In this document: positions 1-8,609 of the stretch, in pieces
How positions within the stretch are numbered: the first letter of the stretch is position 1
How the letters are laid out: every line of letters starts with the position of its first letter
Assembly (NCBI GenBank): GCA_030440445.1
Contig: CP098528.1
Span: 3,596,001 to 3,660,000, forward strand
Direction of reading: 5' to 3'
DNA: 64,000 nucleotides
Source: Halomonas sp. KG2
GTDB taxonomy: Bacteria; Pseudomonadota; Gammaproteobacteria; Pseudomonadales; Halomonadaceae
Notes under the pieces: model-generated
What the model saw: the letters and a program-made list of their open reading frames with translations, nothing else
The model's database searches: none
Told to the model about the DNA's origin: nothing
Position numbers and translations under genes: made by a program

Positions 1-16
1 TGAGAAACTGTCATGA

Positions 17-28
17 TGAAACCTTTCA
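17..28. promoter_or_regulatory. Candidate MetR-type operator (TGAAA-N2-TTTCA)
   Basis: A perfect 12-base palindrome TGAAACCTTTCA lies about 85 bases upstream of the metR-like gene. MetR is known to bind TGAA/TTCA half-sites between metR and divergent methionine genes. The half-site spacing is 4 rather than the usual 5, so this is a candidate only. A divergent target such as metE would lie beyond the left edge and cannot be seen. Confidence 0.4.
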
Positions 29-113
29 ACGTGAATGATTTCGCACAGTCTGCTCACCCCACAAAGATGAATCAAACTAAAGTTTTTAATACTAATCATG
101 AAAAATACTCACA

Positions 114-1052
114 ATGATTGAATTACGCCACCTGCGCACGCTGCTTGCCCTCCGGGAAACCGGTTCTTTAGTGGAGGCTGCTGAGCGGGTTCACCTAACG
201 CAGTCGGCACTTTCCCATCAGTTAAAAGACTTGGAAGGTCGCGTTGACAGCGCGCTGTTTGTACGTAAAACGCGCCCAGTAGAATTCACCCGGGCGGGTC
301 TTCGCCTATTGGCCCTGGCGGATGAGATTTTGCCTGAGGTGCGTAAAACTGAGCGCGACTTAGCTCGCTTGGCAGGTACCGAACAGGGGCGATTACACAT
401 GGCGATCGAGTGCCACAGCTGTTTCCAGTGGCTGATGCCAACGGTGGATTATTTTCGCGACCATTGGCCAGAGGTGGAAATTGATATCCCCAGTGGTCAC
501 CACTTCGACCCGCTCCCTGCTCTTGCTAGAGAGCAGTTAGACTTGGTGATTACCGCTGACCCCCAGCCACTAGAAGGGGTTCACTACGTACCGCTGTTTC
601 GTTATGAGGGACTGCTGGCGGTTGCTCGACAGCATGCCTTTGCCGGCCGGCCATTTATCGAACCACAAGCGTTAGCCGAGGAGACGCTAATCACCTACCC
701 AGTCGAGCACTCCCGGCTAGATGTGTTTACCCAGTTTTTGTCTCCCGCCAATGTACGACCACAGGAAATTCGCACCGCAGAGCTCACCATCATGATGATG
801 CAGCTTGTTGCCAGCGGTAGAGGCGTCTGCGCGCTACCCAACTGGGCACTCACCGAGTATTTAGAGCGGGATTACGTTAGCGCCGTAAAACTGGGTGAGA
901 ACGGCATTTGGAGCACACTTTATGCTGCCATTCGGGAGGAAAATATAGAAGCGCCTTGGATGCAGGATTTTTTGCGCACCGCTAAAGAGACGTCATTTGC
1001 GGTGCTGTCAGGCATTAAACCGGCAACTCGCGACGAGGAATCAGCAGCGTAA
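114..1052 (+). CDS. metR: LysR-family transcriptional regulator MetR
   Basis: 312-residue LysR-type regulator, the usual length. Residues 1-60 form the winged HTH (LRTLLALRETGSLVEAAERV, then QSALSHQLKDLE). Residues about 90-300 are the periplasmic-binding-protein-like effector domain; FRYEGLLAV and ASGRGVCALPNWAL resemble MetR of enteric bacteria and pseudomonads. MetR activates methionine synthesis genes (metE, metH) with homocysteine as co-effector. The start has no clear Shine-Dalgarno but matches the family N-terminus. Its last 38 bases overlap the 3' end of the opposing histidine kinase gene. The MetR name rests on overall resemblance; a related LysR regulator is the alternative. Confidence 0.8.
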   Translation: MIELRHLRTLLALRETGSLVEAAERVHLTQSALSHQLKDLEGRVDSALFVRKTRPVEFTRAGLRLLALADEILPEVRKTERDLARLAGTEQGRLHMAIECHSCFQWLMPTVDYFRDHWPEVEIDIPSGHHFDPLPALAREQLDLVITADPQPLEGVHYVPLFRYEGLLAVARQHAFAGRPFIEPQALAEETLITYPVEHSRLDVFTQFLSPANVRPQEIRTAELTIMMMQLVASGRGVCALPNWALTEYLERDYVSAVKLGENGIWSTLYAAIREENIEAPWMQDFLRTAKETSFAVLSGIKPATRDEESAA

Positions 1053-2610
1053 AGCGCGCGCCGCCCAGTGTAGGGCTGGTATCAACAGTGACGCTACCGC
1101 CATGGCCTGCGATAATTTTTTGCACAATGGATAAACCTAGCCCGTAGCCCCCAGAGCTACGGGCTCGACTATCGTCAAGTCTGGCAAACGGCTTGAAGAT
1201 ATCGCTACGCGCTTCGGGTGGTATGCCGGGCCCATCATCCTCAATATCAATACGTACAAGGTGAGGCTCATCCCATAGACGAATCACTACTTGCGACTTG
1301 CCATAGCGACAGGCATTGCTGACAAGGTTCTGCAGCGCTCGTTGTAAATAGCGAGGTTCGGCGTACAACTCAACTTCAGCACTACCATCCAGCGTTAACG
1401 ATAGGCTTTGGTGCAACGGCGACAGCGTGTCGATAACTCGCTCAGCCATTGCCCGGCACTCAACCAACGCCATTTCTAATTCAACGCCATTGTTCGATTC
1501 CCCCCCCAAGCGAGCATAGGTGAGAATTTCGTCTACCAATTCGTCTAGTTCGGAAATATCAGCATCAATCCCCTGAAGCTGACGGCGAATCGCAGGTTGG
1601 TCGGTCATATCTTCGACCATTTGCACCGCGAATCGTATACGGGCCACCGGCGTGCGTAATTCATGAGAGACCGCACGAATCATCTCTTGCTGGCCTCTTA
1701 GCAAGCTCTGAACTTGATTCGCCATCCCATTGAATGCCATGCCCAGGCGGCCTAAAAAGTCTCCGCTTTCCACTTTCACCCGGGTTTCTAAGCGCCCGCT
1801 AGCGATTCTAGTCGCAGCAAGCTCTAAACGCGCCATACGCGATTCAATACTGCGCATAATTAAGTAAATAATCAGGCTAAGCACTACCATCAAGCCTACC
1901 AACAAAGGTAAGTGCAAATTGACCGGCAGCGTATCACCACGAGAGGTCGGTCCCGCTTGCAACCACTGATTATCACCAGGCACCCGGTAAAGCAGCATCA
2001 GCGAGAGCTTATCCGACACCAGCCGCGTCAGCACGCCTCCCTGAGAGAGTTGAAACTGCTGTTCTGGAGTAAGATCTGAGGGCGGCGTTGAAAGCAGGAC
2101 AAGTGGCCAGCCACCCGTGTCTAGCGAAGCGATGGCGTCGGCCCTCGCCTCATGTGGCATGCTAGCAAGCCACTCTCCGAGCAGTATCATGCTGCCCTGC
2201 CACTGACGCTCGCTCCAGGCGGCAAACGTTGCTTCCAGCATCCACTCATCGCTGGGTATGCGTTGCCGTAACCGCCAGGGGTCTTCAGCAACTAATACCG
2301 TGCCTCGCTCAACGCGAGCTTGTTCAAAGTAGTTAAGCCCCACACTCTCAATACGCTTAAGTGAGAGCTGCATACCCAGCCGTTCCGAAAAGCGGGCAAG
2401 CATGGTTTCTCTTTCAGCTACCGGACTTGACGCTAACTGCTGCGTCATTAACGACATCGGCAATGCGGCGAGCTGTTCACGATAATCTTCACGACGAATC
2501 TGCTCGATAAAAGAACGCCCGCCCAATGCAATAAAAAATACCACGCATAGTGCTAGCCCCAACAGAAGATAAAACCTTAAAAAAGAACCGTGGCCCAGCA
2601 CTCGCCGCAT
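1015..2610 (-). CDS. rstB: Sensor histidine kinase, RstB-like
   Basis: 531-residue membrane histidine kinase. Transmembrane segments sit near residues 10-30 and 234-252, enclosing a periplasmic sensor of about 200 residues. A HAMP linker follows (about 253-306), then HisKA with phospho-acceptor His316 in the motif SHELRTP, and a HATPase_c domain with the N box (NLVSNACRYG) and G boxes (DDGPGIP, GYGLGLSIV). It lies 18 bases after the response regulator on the same strand and has its own ribosome site (AGAGG, 8 bases before ATG). It is longer than E. coli RstB (about 430 residues), mainly in the sensor. The signal sensed is unknown. Its C-terminal codons overlap the opposing metR gene. Confidence 0.8.
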   Translation of the reverse strand: MRRVLGHGSFLRFYLLLGLALCVVFFIALGGRSFIEQIRREDYREQLAALPMSLMTQQLASSPVAERETMLARFSERLGMQLSLKRIESVGLNYFEQARVERGTVLVAEDPWRLRQRIPSDEWMLEATFAAWSERQWQGSMILLGEWLASMPHEARADAIASLDTGGWPLVLLSTPPSDLTPEQQFQLSQGGVLTRLVSDKLSLMLLYRVPGDNQWLQAGPTSRGDTLPVNLHLPLLVGLMVVLSLIIYLIMRSIESRMARLELAATRIASGRLETRVKVESGDFLGRLGMAFNGMANQVQSLLRGQQEMIRAVSHELRTPVARIRFAVQMVEDMTDQPAIRRQLQGIDADISELDELVDEILTYARLGGESNNGVELEMALVECRAMAERVIDTLSPLHQSLSLTLDGSAEVELYAEPRYLQRALQNLVSNACRYGKSQVVIRLWDEPHLVRIDIEDDGPGIPPEARSDIFKPFARLDDSRARSSGGYGLGLSIVQKIIAGHGGSVTVDTSPTLGGARFTLLIPRRELPV

Positions 2611-2628
2611 GCGGTTAACCTCTGTTAG

Positions 2629-3387
2629 TTAACTGTCTTTGACAAAAAGATAGCCTTTGCTTCGCACTGTTTTGATCCGGTGCGGTTGGTTAGGGTCGTC
2701 GCCTACTTTGGGACGAATACGCGAAACCCGCACGTCAATTGAACGATCCTGACCATCGTATTTAATGCCACGCAGCTCATTAAAAATTTCTTCTCGGGTT
2801 AATACACGCCCTGCGTTGCTCGCCAACAGCCACAGTAGATCAAACTCCGCGCTGGTGAGATCAATACGCTCGCCGGAAAGCCAGGCTTCACGCGTTGCGT
2901 TATCTATCTCTAGATTTTCAAAGCGCAGGCGCATCTCACCACCCGGCGCTGGTGCATCGGCACGACGCAGTAACGCACGCATACGCGCTAGGAGTACACG
3001 GGGTTGAACCGGTTTTGGCACATAGTCATCGGCCCCCATTTCCAAACCCAGCACCTGGTCAAGATCATCCGTGCGGGCCGTTAGCATCATGATAGGACCA
3101 GCAAAGTTGGGCCTAACACGACGGCAGATAGCCAAACCATCCTCGCCCGGTAACATTAAGTCCAAAATCACCAAGTCAGGCTGAAGTGTTAAAATACGAT
3201 CCACGCCTTTTGCACCATCCGCCTCTAGCGTCACTTGAAAGCCATTTGCCTCCAGATATTCGCGGGTCAGCTCTGCCAAGCGCTGGTCATCTTCAATAAT
3301 CAACACGTGATCTTGATCGGGATAGCCAAGTGTGGCGGCGTCTTGAGCCCCAAGCGCCTGAAATTGCTGTTCCAAGTGGTCTACCAT
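2629..3387 (-). CDS. rstA: OmpR-family response regulator, RstA-like
   Basis: 252-residue response regulator and partner of the downstream kinase. The receiver domain holds the acidic pair IIEDD (31-35), phospho-acceptor Asp76 in LVILDLMLPGEDG and the conserved Lys in YVPKP. The C-terminal winged helix ends in DVRVSRIRPKVG...IKTVRSKGYLF, the OmpR/PhoB DNA-binding signature. ELRGIKYDGQDRSIDV is close to E. coli RstA. About 25 residues precede the receiver domain, and the only ribosome-site-like bases (AAGG) directly abut this ATG, so the true start may lie further in. First gene of a two-gene operon. Confidence 0.82.
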   Translation of the reverse strand: MVDHLEQQFQALGAQDAATLGYPDQDHVLIIEDDQRLAELTREYLEANGFQVTLEADGAKGVDRILTLQPDLVILDLMLPGEDGLAICRRVRPNFAGPIMMLTARTDDLDQVLGLEMGADDYVPKPVQPRVLLARMRALLRRADAPAPGGEMRLRFENLEIDNATREAWLSGERIDLTSAEFDLLWLLASNAGRVLTREEIFNELRGIKYDGQDRSIDVRVSRIRPKVGDDPNQPHRIKTVRSKGYLFVKDS

Positions 3388-3615
3388 CCTTTATATTCAC
3401 TCCGCTTAGGCAGTTTGTGTTATCACCCGCTCACCCTATGTAACCGCAGGTTGCAATATCTTCCAGGATACCTCAAAACCGTTCAAACGCCTGCCCCCTT
3501 ACTTCTTTCCCCATAACCTATGTAATGGTTCGCCTGCTAGACACCTTGATTCTTACACCGCCAAACGCTAATGTGGCGTTGCTAACTGTCGATAATCTGG
3601 CAGAAGGAGGACATT

Positions 3616-3738
3616 ATGGGAAACAGCAAAACAAAAAGTGTTATCAAGCGCGTTTACGTACCCACTCAAGTGCGCGATTTGCCTAATGGAGAGAAGCTGA
3701 CGATTCCTGGGCATTATAAAGCGCCACCAAGTGACTAA
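3616..3738 (+). CDS. Small conserved-looking hypothetical protein (40 aa)
   Basis: Forty-residue basic protein beginning MGNSKTKSVIKRVYVPTQVR and ending KAPPSD. It has a very strong ribosome site, GGAGG 5 bases before the ATG, and is followed by a hairpin terminator at 3804-3837. It stands alone between the rstA promoter region and a convergent small membrane-protein gene. No family is recognised. The strong translation signal, sensible composition and own terminator argue for a real gene; a short regulatory leader is the alternative. Confidence 0.5.
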   Translation: MGNSKTKSVIKRVYVPTQVRDLPNGEKLTIPGHYKAPPSD

Positions 3739-3803
3739 AACGGCTTGCGTGATAAGCCGCTTCACGATCCGTTAGGTAGTCTGATCGCTAGGTTACTAAA
3801 AAG

Positions 3804-3837
3804 GCAGACCACGGAGGTGGCCCGCTTTTTATTTTTT
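3804..3837. terminator. Bidirectional intrinsic terminator
   Basis: Imperfect hairpin GCAGACCAC-GGAG-GTGGCCCGC with two A.C mismatches. It is followed on the plus strand by TTTTTATTTTTT, and preceded by an A run that gives a T tract on the minus strand. It lies between two convergent small genes and could serve both. Confidence 0.55.
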
Positions 3838-3856
3838 AGAAATAGCGTGTTGTTCG

Positions 3857-4036
3857 CTACCCTTTGGGGCCAAATAGAAACCACGCGATCAGTCCAACCA
3901 ACGGGAAAAATAATAGCGCCAAGATCCATAACAGCTTTGCCAGCCCACCTGCTGAACTCTTAGCAACTTTAACAATGGCCCATACAATAATGATGAGCCA
4001 GATAAGCCCTAGTAATCCACCTACCTCAATGCCCAT
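3857..4036 (-). CDS. Small membrane protein, PLDc_N-like (59 aa)
   Basis: Fifty-nine-residue, strongly hydrophobic protein with two helices: LLGLIWLIIIVWAIVKVAKS and LLWILALLFFPLVGLIAWFL, ending FGPKG. This layout and the closing 'LFFPLVGLIAWFLFG' are typical of the phospholipase D N-terminal-like domain (PLDc_N), which occurs as stand-alone small membrane proteins of unknown role. A good ribosome site, AAGGAG, precedes the ATG. It converges with the 40-residue gene across a shared terminator. No enzymatic domain is attached. Confidence 0.6.
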   Translation of the reverse strand: MGIEVGGLLGLIWLIIIVWAIVKVAKSSAGGLAKLLWILALLFFPLVGLIAWFLFGPKG

Positions 4037-4108
4037 AACTGCTCCTTAGCGGGTTTGCTTCCATGAATTTCCAGCTAAGCACACCGTTTCGATGCAGACA
4101 AGTAACAT

Positions 4109-4624
4109 TCACTCCGTAGGCAGGCTCAGCACCATTTCTCCGCCACGTATTTCAATCACCAATAAATTAAGAAAACTCATGCCAAGTAGTACGGTATCGT
4201 TTTCCATACCAGGGCTTATAGACCCTTGCACGCCATTCATACGTATGTTGCCCAACACAACCTCATCTAGCTGTGTCAGCGAGCCCTCTGCGCGACCATT
4301 CGCGGTATTAAACCAAGCACTGCGTCCCGGCTTTAGCCCCAACTCGCTAGCTAAATTGCGCGGTACTGCAACATAAGTCGCCCCCGTATCTAATAGAAAG
4401 GTCACCGGCTTCCCGTTAATTTTCCCAGGAGCTTCAAAATGGCCAGCACGATTACGCGTCAAATTGACAGGTCCGTCATCGGCGGAGGCGTACATCACAT
4501 GGGCATTCGGCGTCATTACCTTCTCGAAACCACCATCTAATAGCCATGTGCCAGCAGCCAATAGCAGCACCCAAAAGAGTAGCATTGTGACGATACCACC
4601 TCGTTGCATAGCGAGGGTTTTCAT
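4109..4624 (-). CDS. Retropepsin-like (clan AA) aspartic protease, membrane anchored
   Basis: 171 residues. An N-terminal signal anchor (about 10-29, IVTMLLFWVLLLAAGTWLL) leads into a single-lobe aspartic protease domain. The catalytic motif LLDTGATYVAVP has Asp79, followed by the family's LGLKPG, 'NGRAEG' flap-like segment and MLGMSFLNLL (here LLGMSFLNLL). This matches the bacterial retropepsin-like TIGR02281-type family, which acts as a homodimer. The domain should face the periplasm. GGAGG precedes the start by 6 bases. It lies 14 bases downstream of the MFS carrier gene on the same strand, so the two are probably co-transcribed. Substrate unknown. Confidence 0.75.
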   Translation of the reverse strand: MKTLAMQRGGIVTMLLFWVLLLAAGTWLLDGGFEKVMTPNAHVMYASADDGPVNLTRNRAGHFEAPGKINGKPVTFLLDTGATYVAVPRNLASELGLKPGRSAWFNTANGRAEGSLTQLDEVVLGNIRMNGVQGSISPGMENDTVLLGMSFLNLLVIEIRGGEMVLSLPTE

Positions 4625-4638
4625 ACGCCACCTCCAGA

Positions 4639-5988
4639 CTAAGCGCTCCTTTTCCAGGCAAGTGCAGCCTCACGTCCACGCTGCTCATTCACGCCAGCGC
4701 ATATCAACATCGCGATAACAAACAGTGCTACACATAATAGGATAGACGCTTGCAAACCAATTAACGTTTGCAAAATGCCCAGCATGACAATGCCGAACAC
4801 GCCGGCCAATTTATTAGCGAGCCCCCAGAAGCCAAAAAATTCAGCAGACTTCTCCAGTGGTGAAAATACGCCGACCAGCGCCCGGCTAGCTGATTGGCTA
4901 GACCCCAGACTAAGCCCCGCCAGACAACCGACCACCAGAAAAACGTACTGTGCCTGCCACTGCACGGCGTAATGGCTGTTCACCCAGTCGGTCAGCTCTG
5001 GCGTCGCCCATATTGATAAAATAGCGATGACCCACAACGCCAGTGTCATTTGATACGTGCGCTTGGCGCCCAATTTATCCTGTAAAAAACCAAATCCCAG
5101 TGCGCCTGCCGCTGCCGTTATTTGAACAATAATAAACATAATATTGCGCACGCTCTCATCCCAACCAATCACCTGAGCGCCATAAATAAAAGCAAACGCA
5201 ATAATGATGTAGACACCTGCCATTGAGAATAACAGCGACACCAAAAAGACAGTTAAGTCTTTAAAGTAGCGCAGCTCAGTAAATGTTGAGCGAACACGCT
5301 GTAACGCAATACGTTGATAGGAAACAGCATGGGGTTGAGGCACTCCCCGCTCTTTCATCCATAGGAAGGTGGGAAGCGCGGCTACTAAGAAAAAGCCAGC
5401 TGCAAAAGGACCTACCCAACGTATGCGCTCAAAGTTATCGGCGGTCGCCTCCCCTAGCACCATCAGCGTAAAACCAGCGGCAAAAAGGCCACCAATATAG
5501 CCAAGCGCCCAGCCAAACCCAGAAATTTTACCCAGCGCATCAGGGGGGCCTAGCTCCGGTAAAAAAGCGGCAATAAACGACTCGCCCATCGAGTAAGCAT
5601 AGTTTGAAAGTATAATTAATAGCAGTCCCGCGACTACGTAACCAGGCTCGACAAAGTAGAGCATGGCAGTTGTCGCCACAGTGGCGAGATAACTGATTAA
5701 TAAAAAGCGCTTTTTTTCTGCTCGATAATCCATCACGGCACCGCAGAGCGGGGCAGTTAACACGACCATTAGATAGCTCAACGCGAGCGCGAGACTCCAC
5801 AAAAAATTGGCTAGACGAAAGCCATCGCCTCGATCACCGACGATTACCGTCGTGAACAATTCTCCAAACACGACCGTGATGATGAGCAAGGTGTAAGCCT
5901 GGTTGGCAAAGTCAAACATTGCCCAACCAAATATTTCACGTCGCGATGCGTAGGTGGGAGCAACCTTGGCGGGGTTAGCAGTCAGCAT
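4639..5988 (-). CDS. MFS transporter, UMF1 (Atg22-like) family
   Basis: 449-residue integral membrane protein with about 12 predicted helices. It opens with REIFGWAMFDFANQAYTLLIITVVF, the diagnostic start of UMF1/Atg22-like carriers (W-x-x-YDWANSA type), and later carries GNx-like loops and LGLSLGSSQSASRALVGVFSP, the family's C-half signature (SxSQ-SRA). Fungal Atg22 exports amino acids from the vacuole; the substrates of bacterial members are not established. It is first in an apparent two-gene unit with the aspartic protease. A GAGAG ribosome site precedes the ATG. Confidence 0.75.
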   Translation of the reverse strand: MLTANPAKVAPTYASRREIFGWAMFDFANQAYTLLIITVVFGELFTTVIVGDRGDGFRLANFLWSLALALSYLMVVLTAPLCGAVMDYRAEKKRFLLISYLATVATTAMLYFVEPGYVVAGLLLIILSNYAYSMGESFIAAFLPELGPPDALGKISGFGWALGYIGGLFAAGFTLMVLGEATADNFERIRWVGPFAAGFFLVAALPTFLWMKERGVPQPHAVSYQRIALQRVRSTFTELRYFKDLTVFLVSLLFSMAGVYIIIAFAFIYGAQVIGWDESVRNIMFIIVQITAAAGALGFGFLQDKLGAKRTYQMTLALWVIAILSIWATPELTDWVNSHYAVQWQAQYVFLVVGCLAGLSLGSSQSASRALVGVFSPLEKSAEFFGFWGLANKLAGVFGIVMLGILQTLIGLQASILLCVALFVIAMLICAGVNEQRGREAALAWKRSA

Positions 5989-6105
5989 GCAGGCTCTCTC
6001 AAAAAAGTGTGTAGTAGCGTCATTACCCTATTAACGACAGCTAATTCATGACGATAATAGGGCAAGTGATTATTCAGTAAAGCGGCTTAACCGCGGACGG
6101 GGCCT

Positions 6106-6137
6106 TAAAAAAGCAAACGCTCGGCATAGCCGAGCGT
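6106..6137 (-). terminator. Intrinsic terminator
   Basis: Perfect 9-bp stem ACGCTCGGC-ATA-GCCGAGCGT. Read on the minus strand it is followed by TTTGCTTTTTT. It lies just past the small membrane protein gene at 6182-6328 and would end the transcript that begins upstream with the BCCT gene. Confidence 0.75.
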
Positions 6138-6181
6138 GATACGCTGAACATTGTTACTTTTGCCATCCTTGGCATTCTGGT

Positions 6182-6328
6182 TCATAGCAACCAGTGCGCT
6201 ACCACGGCGGCAATACCCACCACCATCGCAGTTATAACAGCAACAGTGACGAGGCGATCCAACCAGCGATCAACAACCTCCCTTTTGGGCTGTTTTCGCG
6301 TGGCACCGTGGCGTCCTTGCCGGGCCAT
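6182..6328 (-). CDS. Small basic single-pass membrane protein (48 aa)
   Basis: Forty-eight residues: a basic N-terminus (MARQGRHGATRKQPKREVVD) followed by one hydrophobic helix (LVTVAVITAMVVGIAAVVAHWLL) reaching the C-terminus. It lies 47 bases downstream of the BCCT carrier stop on the same strand and directly before a strong terminator, so it may be the last gene of that unit. The ribosome site is weak (AAGG at about 10 bases). No family is recognised; it could be a small accessory subunit or an unrelated protein. Confidence 0.5.
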   Translation of the reverse strand: MARQGRHGATRKQPKREVVDRWLDRLVTVAVITAMVVGIAAVVAHWLL

Positions 6329-6375
6329 CAGCACGCCTTATCCATGTGTGCATTCCCCATAAATCAGCGAATAAT

Positions 6376-8001
6376 TTAACTATTAATGCGGCGATTGACG
6401 ACACTTGGAGCACGGCGTAAGCGTTCTTCTTCGCCTAACTGCTCAGCTTCAAATGCATCAGCACCAACCGGCGTTTCCCCGTGGCGACGATATAACTGCG
6501 TTAACATCGCCTTGCGGTCAGCACGCAGCTCACGAACCAACACTACAATCATCATATACAAAATAAAGGTAAACGGTAATGCCGAAAGCACCGCCGCTGA
6601 CTGCAGGCCAGAAAGTCCACCCGCCACAATCAGTGTTAAACAAATGGCGGCGATCAAGACACCCCAAATAATACGCTTATAAAGTGGCGGATTGATGGAG
6701 CCATTGTCGGTCATTTGCGCCACGATGTAGGAAGCAGAATCTGCCGACGTCACCAGGAAAATGAAGATAAGTAACATGGCGACGACCGATAATGCACCGG
6801 TAAAGGGCATTAGCTCGAACATCTCGAACAACGCCACAGTAATATTGGCTTCAGTGGCGGCAGCCAATCCAGCATCACTGCTCGACATTTCCAAATTAAG
6901 CGCGGCACCGCCAAAAATACCTATCCATAAACAGGCTAATAGTGGTGGTACAAACAACACACCAAAGACATACTCTTTGATCGTGCGGCCACGGGAAACA
7001 CGCGCCACAAAGGTACCCACAAACGGCGACCAGGCAATGACCCATGCCCAATAAAAAATGGTCCAGCTACTCGCCCATTGATTATCGCTGTAGGGCGAAA
7101 TACGTAGGCTCATACCGATAAAGTTTTGCAGGTAATCGCCAAGTCCCAGGGTAATGGTCTCTAAAATAGCAATAGTAGGGCCGGTGATTAATACATACAG
7201 CATCAAGCCAATACATAAAATCATGTTTAAGTTCGATAACCGTTTAATGCCTTTATCCAAACCTGACCATGTCGATGCCATGTAAGCACAGAACATGACA
7301 AACAGAATGATAAACTGCCAAAAGCCATTTTCCGGCAAACCAAACACCGCATTAAGGCCACCGTTCATTTGCAGCACACCTAAGCCAAGCGAGGTGGCAA
7401 CCCCCATAACGGTGGCGACCACGGCAAAAATATCCAGCCAGGATGCGTAGGGGCGCACCCGGGGATGTTTAGCCGTCACCGAAGAGAGCACTGAAGACAC
7501 CAGCCCTGCTTGCCCTTTGCGAAATTGAAAGTAGGCAATAATCAAGCCCACAACAGAAAATGCTGCCCACTGATGGACGCCCCAGTTAAAGTAGCTGTAT
7601 TGGATTGCATAGCGCGCAGCAGCGTCTGTTTCAGCAGGCACGTCACCATAAGGCGGGTTGATATAGTGCGTCATTGGTTCCGCCATACCGTAGAACACCA
7701 GCCCAACGCCGAACCCAGCCGCCAGCAGCATGCTAATCCACGAGAAAAAACTGTAGCTGGGCGTACTGTCTTGAGGGCCAAGGCGCACTTTTCCATACTT
7801 ACTCAATGCTAAGCCAACCAGAAAAATTACAAAGCCAAACACTGAAAATAAGTAGAACCAGCCGAACAGTTCCGTAATTGAGGTGAGCGCCGCTTGGGCT
7901 GCATTACCAAAGCCTTCTGGGAATGCAGCGCCAATAACAACCAAGCCGAATATAATCACTGCAGAAGCGACAAATACCGACTTACCGCCATGATTTGCCA
8001 T
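6376..8001 (-). CDS. BCCT family betaine/choline/carnitine-type transporter
   Basis: 541 residues with about 12 transmembrane helices, the normal size for the BCCT family. Signature segments are present: GFGVGLVFYGMAEPMTHY in helix 3, the NWGVHQWAAFSVVGL motif, and IFYWAWVIAWSPFVGTFVARVSRGRTIKEYV around helix 8, the usual location of the family's Trp-rich substrate motif. A charged C-terminal tail of about 40 residues follows the last helix. Such carriers import quaternary ammonium osmolytes by Na+ or H+ symport, which fits a halophile. AGGA precedes the ATG. The exact substrate cannot be read from sequence. Confidence 0.85.
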   Translation of the reverse strand: MANHGGKSVFVASAVIIFGLVVIGAAFPEGFGNAAQAALTSITELFGWFYLFSVFGFVIFLVGLALSKYGKVRLGPQDSTPSYSFFSWISMLLAAGFGVGLVFYGMAEPMTHYINPPYGDVPAETDAAARYAIQYSYFNWGVHQWAAFSVVGLIIAYFQFRKGQAGLVSSVLSSVTAKHPRVRPYASWLDIFAVVATVMGVATSLGLGVLQMNGGLNAVFGLPENGFWQFIILFVMFCAYMASTWSGLDKGIKRLSNLNMILCIGLMLYVLITGPTIAILETITLGLGDYLQNFIGMSLRISPYSDNQWASSWTIFYWAWVIAWSPFVGTFVARVSRGRTIKEYVFGVLFVPPLLACLWIGIFGGAALNLEMSSSDAGLAAATEANITVALFEMFELMPFTGALSVVAMLLIFIFLVTSADSASYIVAQMTDNGSINPPLYKRIIWGVLIAAICLTLIVAGGLSGLQSAAVLSALPFTFILYMMIVVLVRELRADRKAMLTQLYRRHGETPVGADAFEAEQLGEEERLRRAPSVVNRRINS

Positions 8002-8229
8002 ATAACCATCCTGTTAAATGAGCATTGTGTATAACAGCGTAAAATGTACCGATAAATACAGGCTTTTTGAAACCTATATCTTGTACTAAACATTAAACGG
8101 CATGGTCTTTAAGCTAACATATTCGTATAAAATTTCTTTACGGTAGTCATAAAGAAATGTTGACCCAGACCAGGAACTTGATACCCAGCCTGTGTTCCAA
8201 TGAAACGCATATGAACGATGGAGGCTTTC

Positions 8230-8586
8230 ATGCCGCAAATGAATCGTGATCAACGCAATGCCGCGTGGCAAGCTGCTAACCAGTGGCGTGCTCGGGCAGC
8301 CCAGACCCAGCCAACCGGCCTGGTGGGCAGCATTAAACTGTTACTGACGTGGTTAGCGTTTGGTGCACTGATGATCGTGGGTGTCGTACTCGGACTTTTT
8401 TTCCTGCTCATTGGCTGGGCAATGATGCCCTTTGTCCGCCATAAAATGAAAAAACGCATGGAGCAGATGCGCGCTGACAACGCTCAGGATGTTGGTGGCG
8501 GTTATGCTTACAGCGACACCTCTACGAGCCAGCACGACGCAATAGAAGGTAGTTACGAAGTTAAAGACGACCACCACCGGCCTTAA
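8230..8586 (+). CDS. Hypothetical one-helix membrane protein (118 aa)
   Basis: 118 residues. The start is chosen because GGAGG lies 5 bases before the ATG at 8230; an in-frame ATG 12 bases upstream has no such site. A basic amphipathic N-terminus is followed by a hydrophobic stretch (LLLTWLAFGALMIVGVVLGLFFLLIGWAMMPF) long enough for one or two tight helices. Then come a Lys/Arg/Met-rich segment (RHKMKKRMEQMR) and a polar, acidic tail. It is transcribed divergently from the BCCT carrier and converges on the AEC carrier gene. No family is recognised. Confidence 0.65.
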   Translation: MPQMNRDQRNAAWQAANQWRARAAQTQPTGLVGSIKLLLTWLAFGALMIVGVVLGLFFLLIGWAMMPFVRHKMKKRMEQMRADNAQDVGGGYAYSDTSTSQHDAIEGSYEVKDDHHRP

Positions 8587-8609
8587 TCAGTTGCAGACTA
8601 CCGCCGCTG

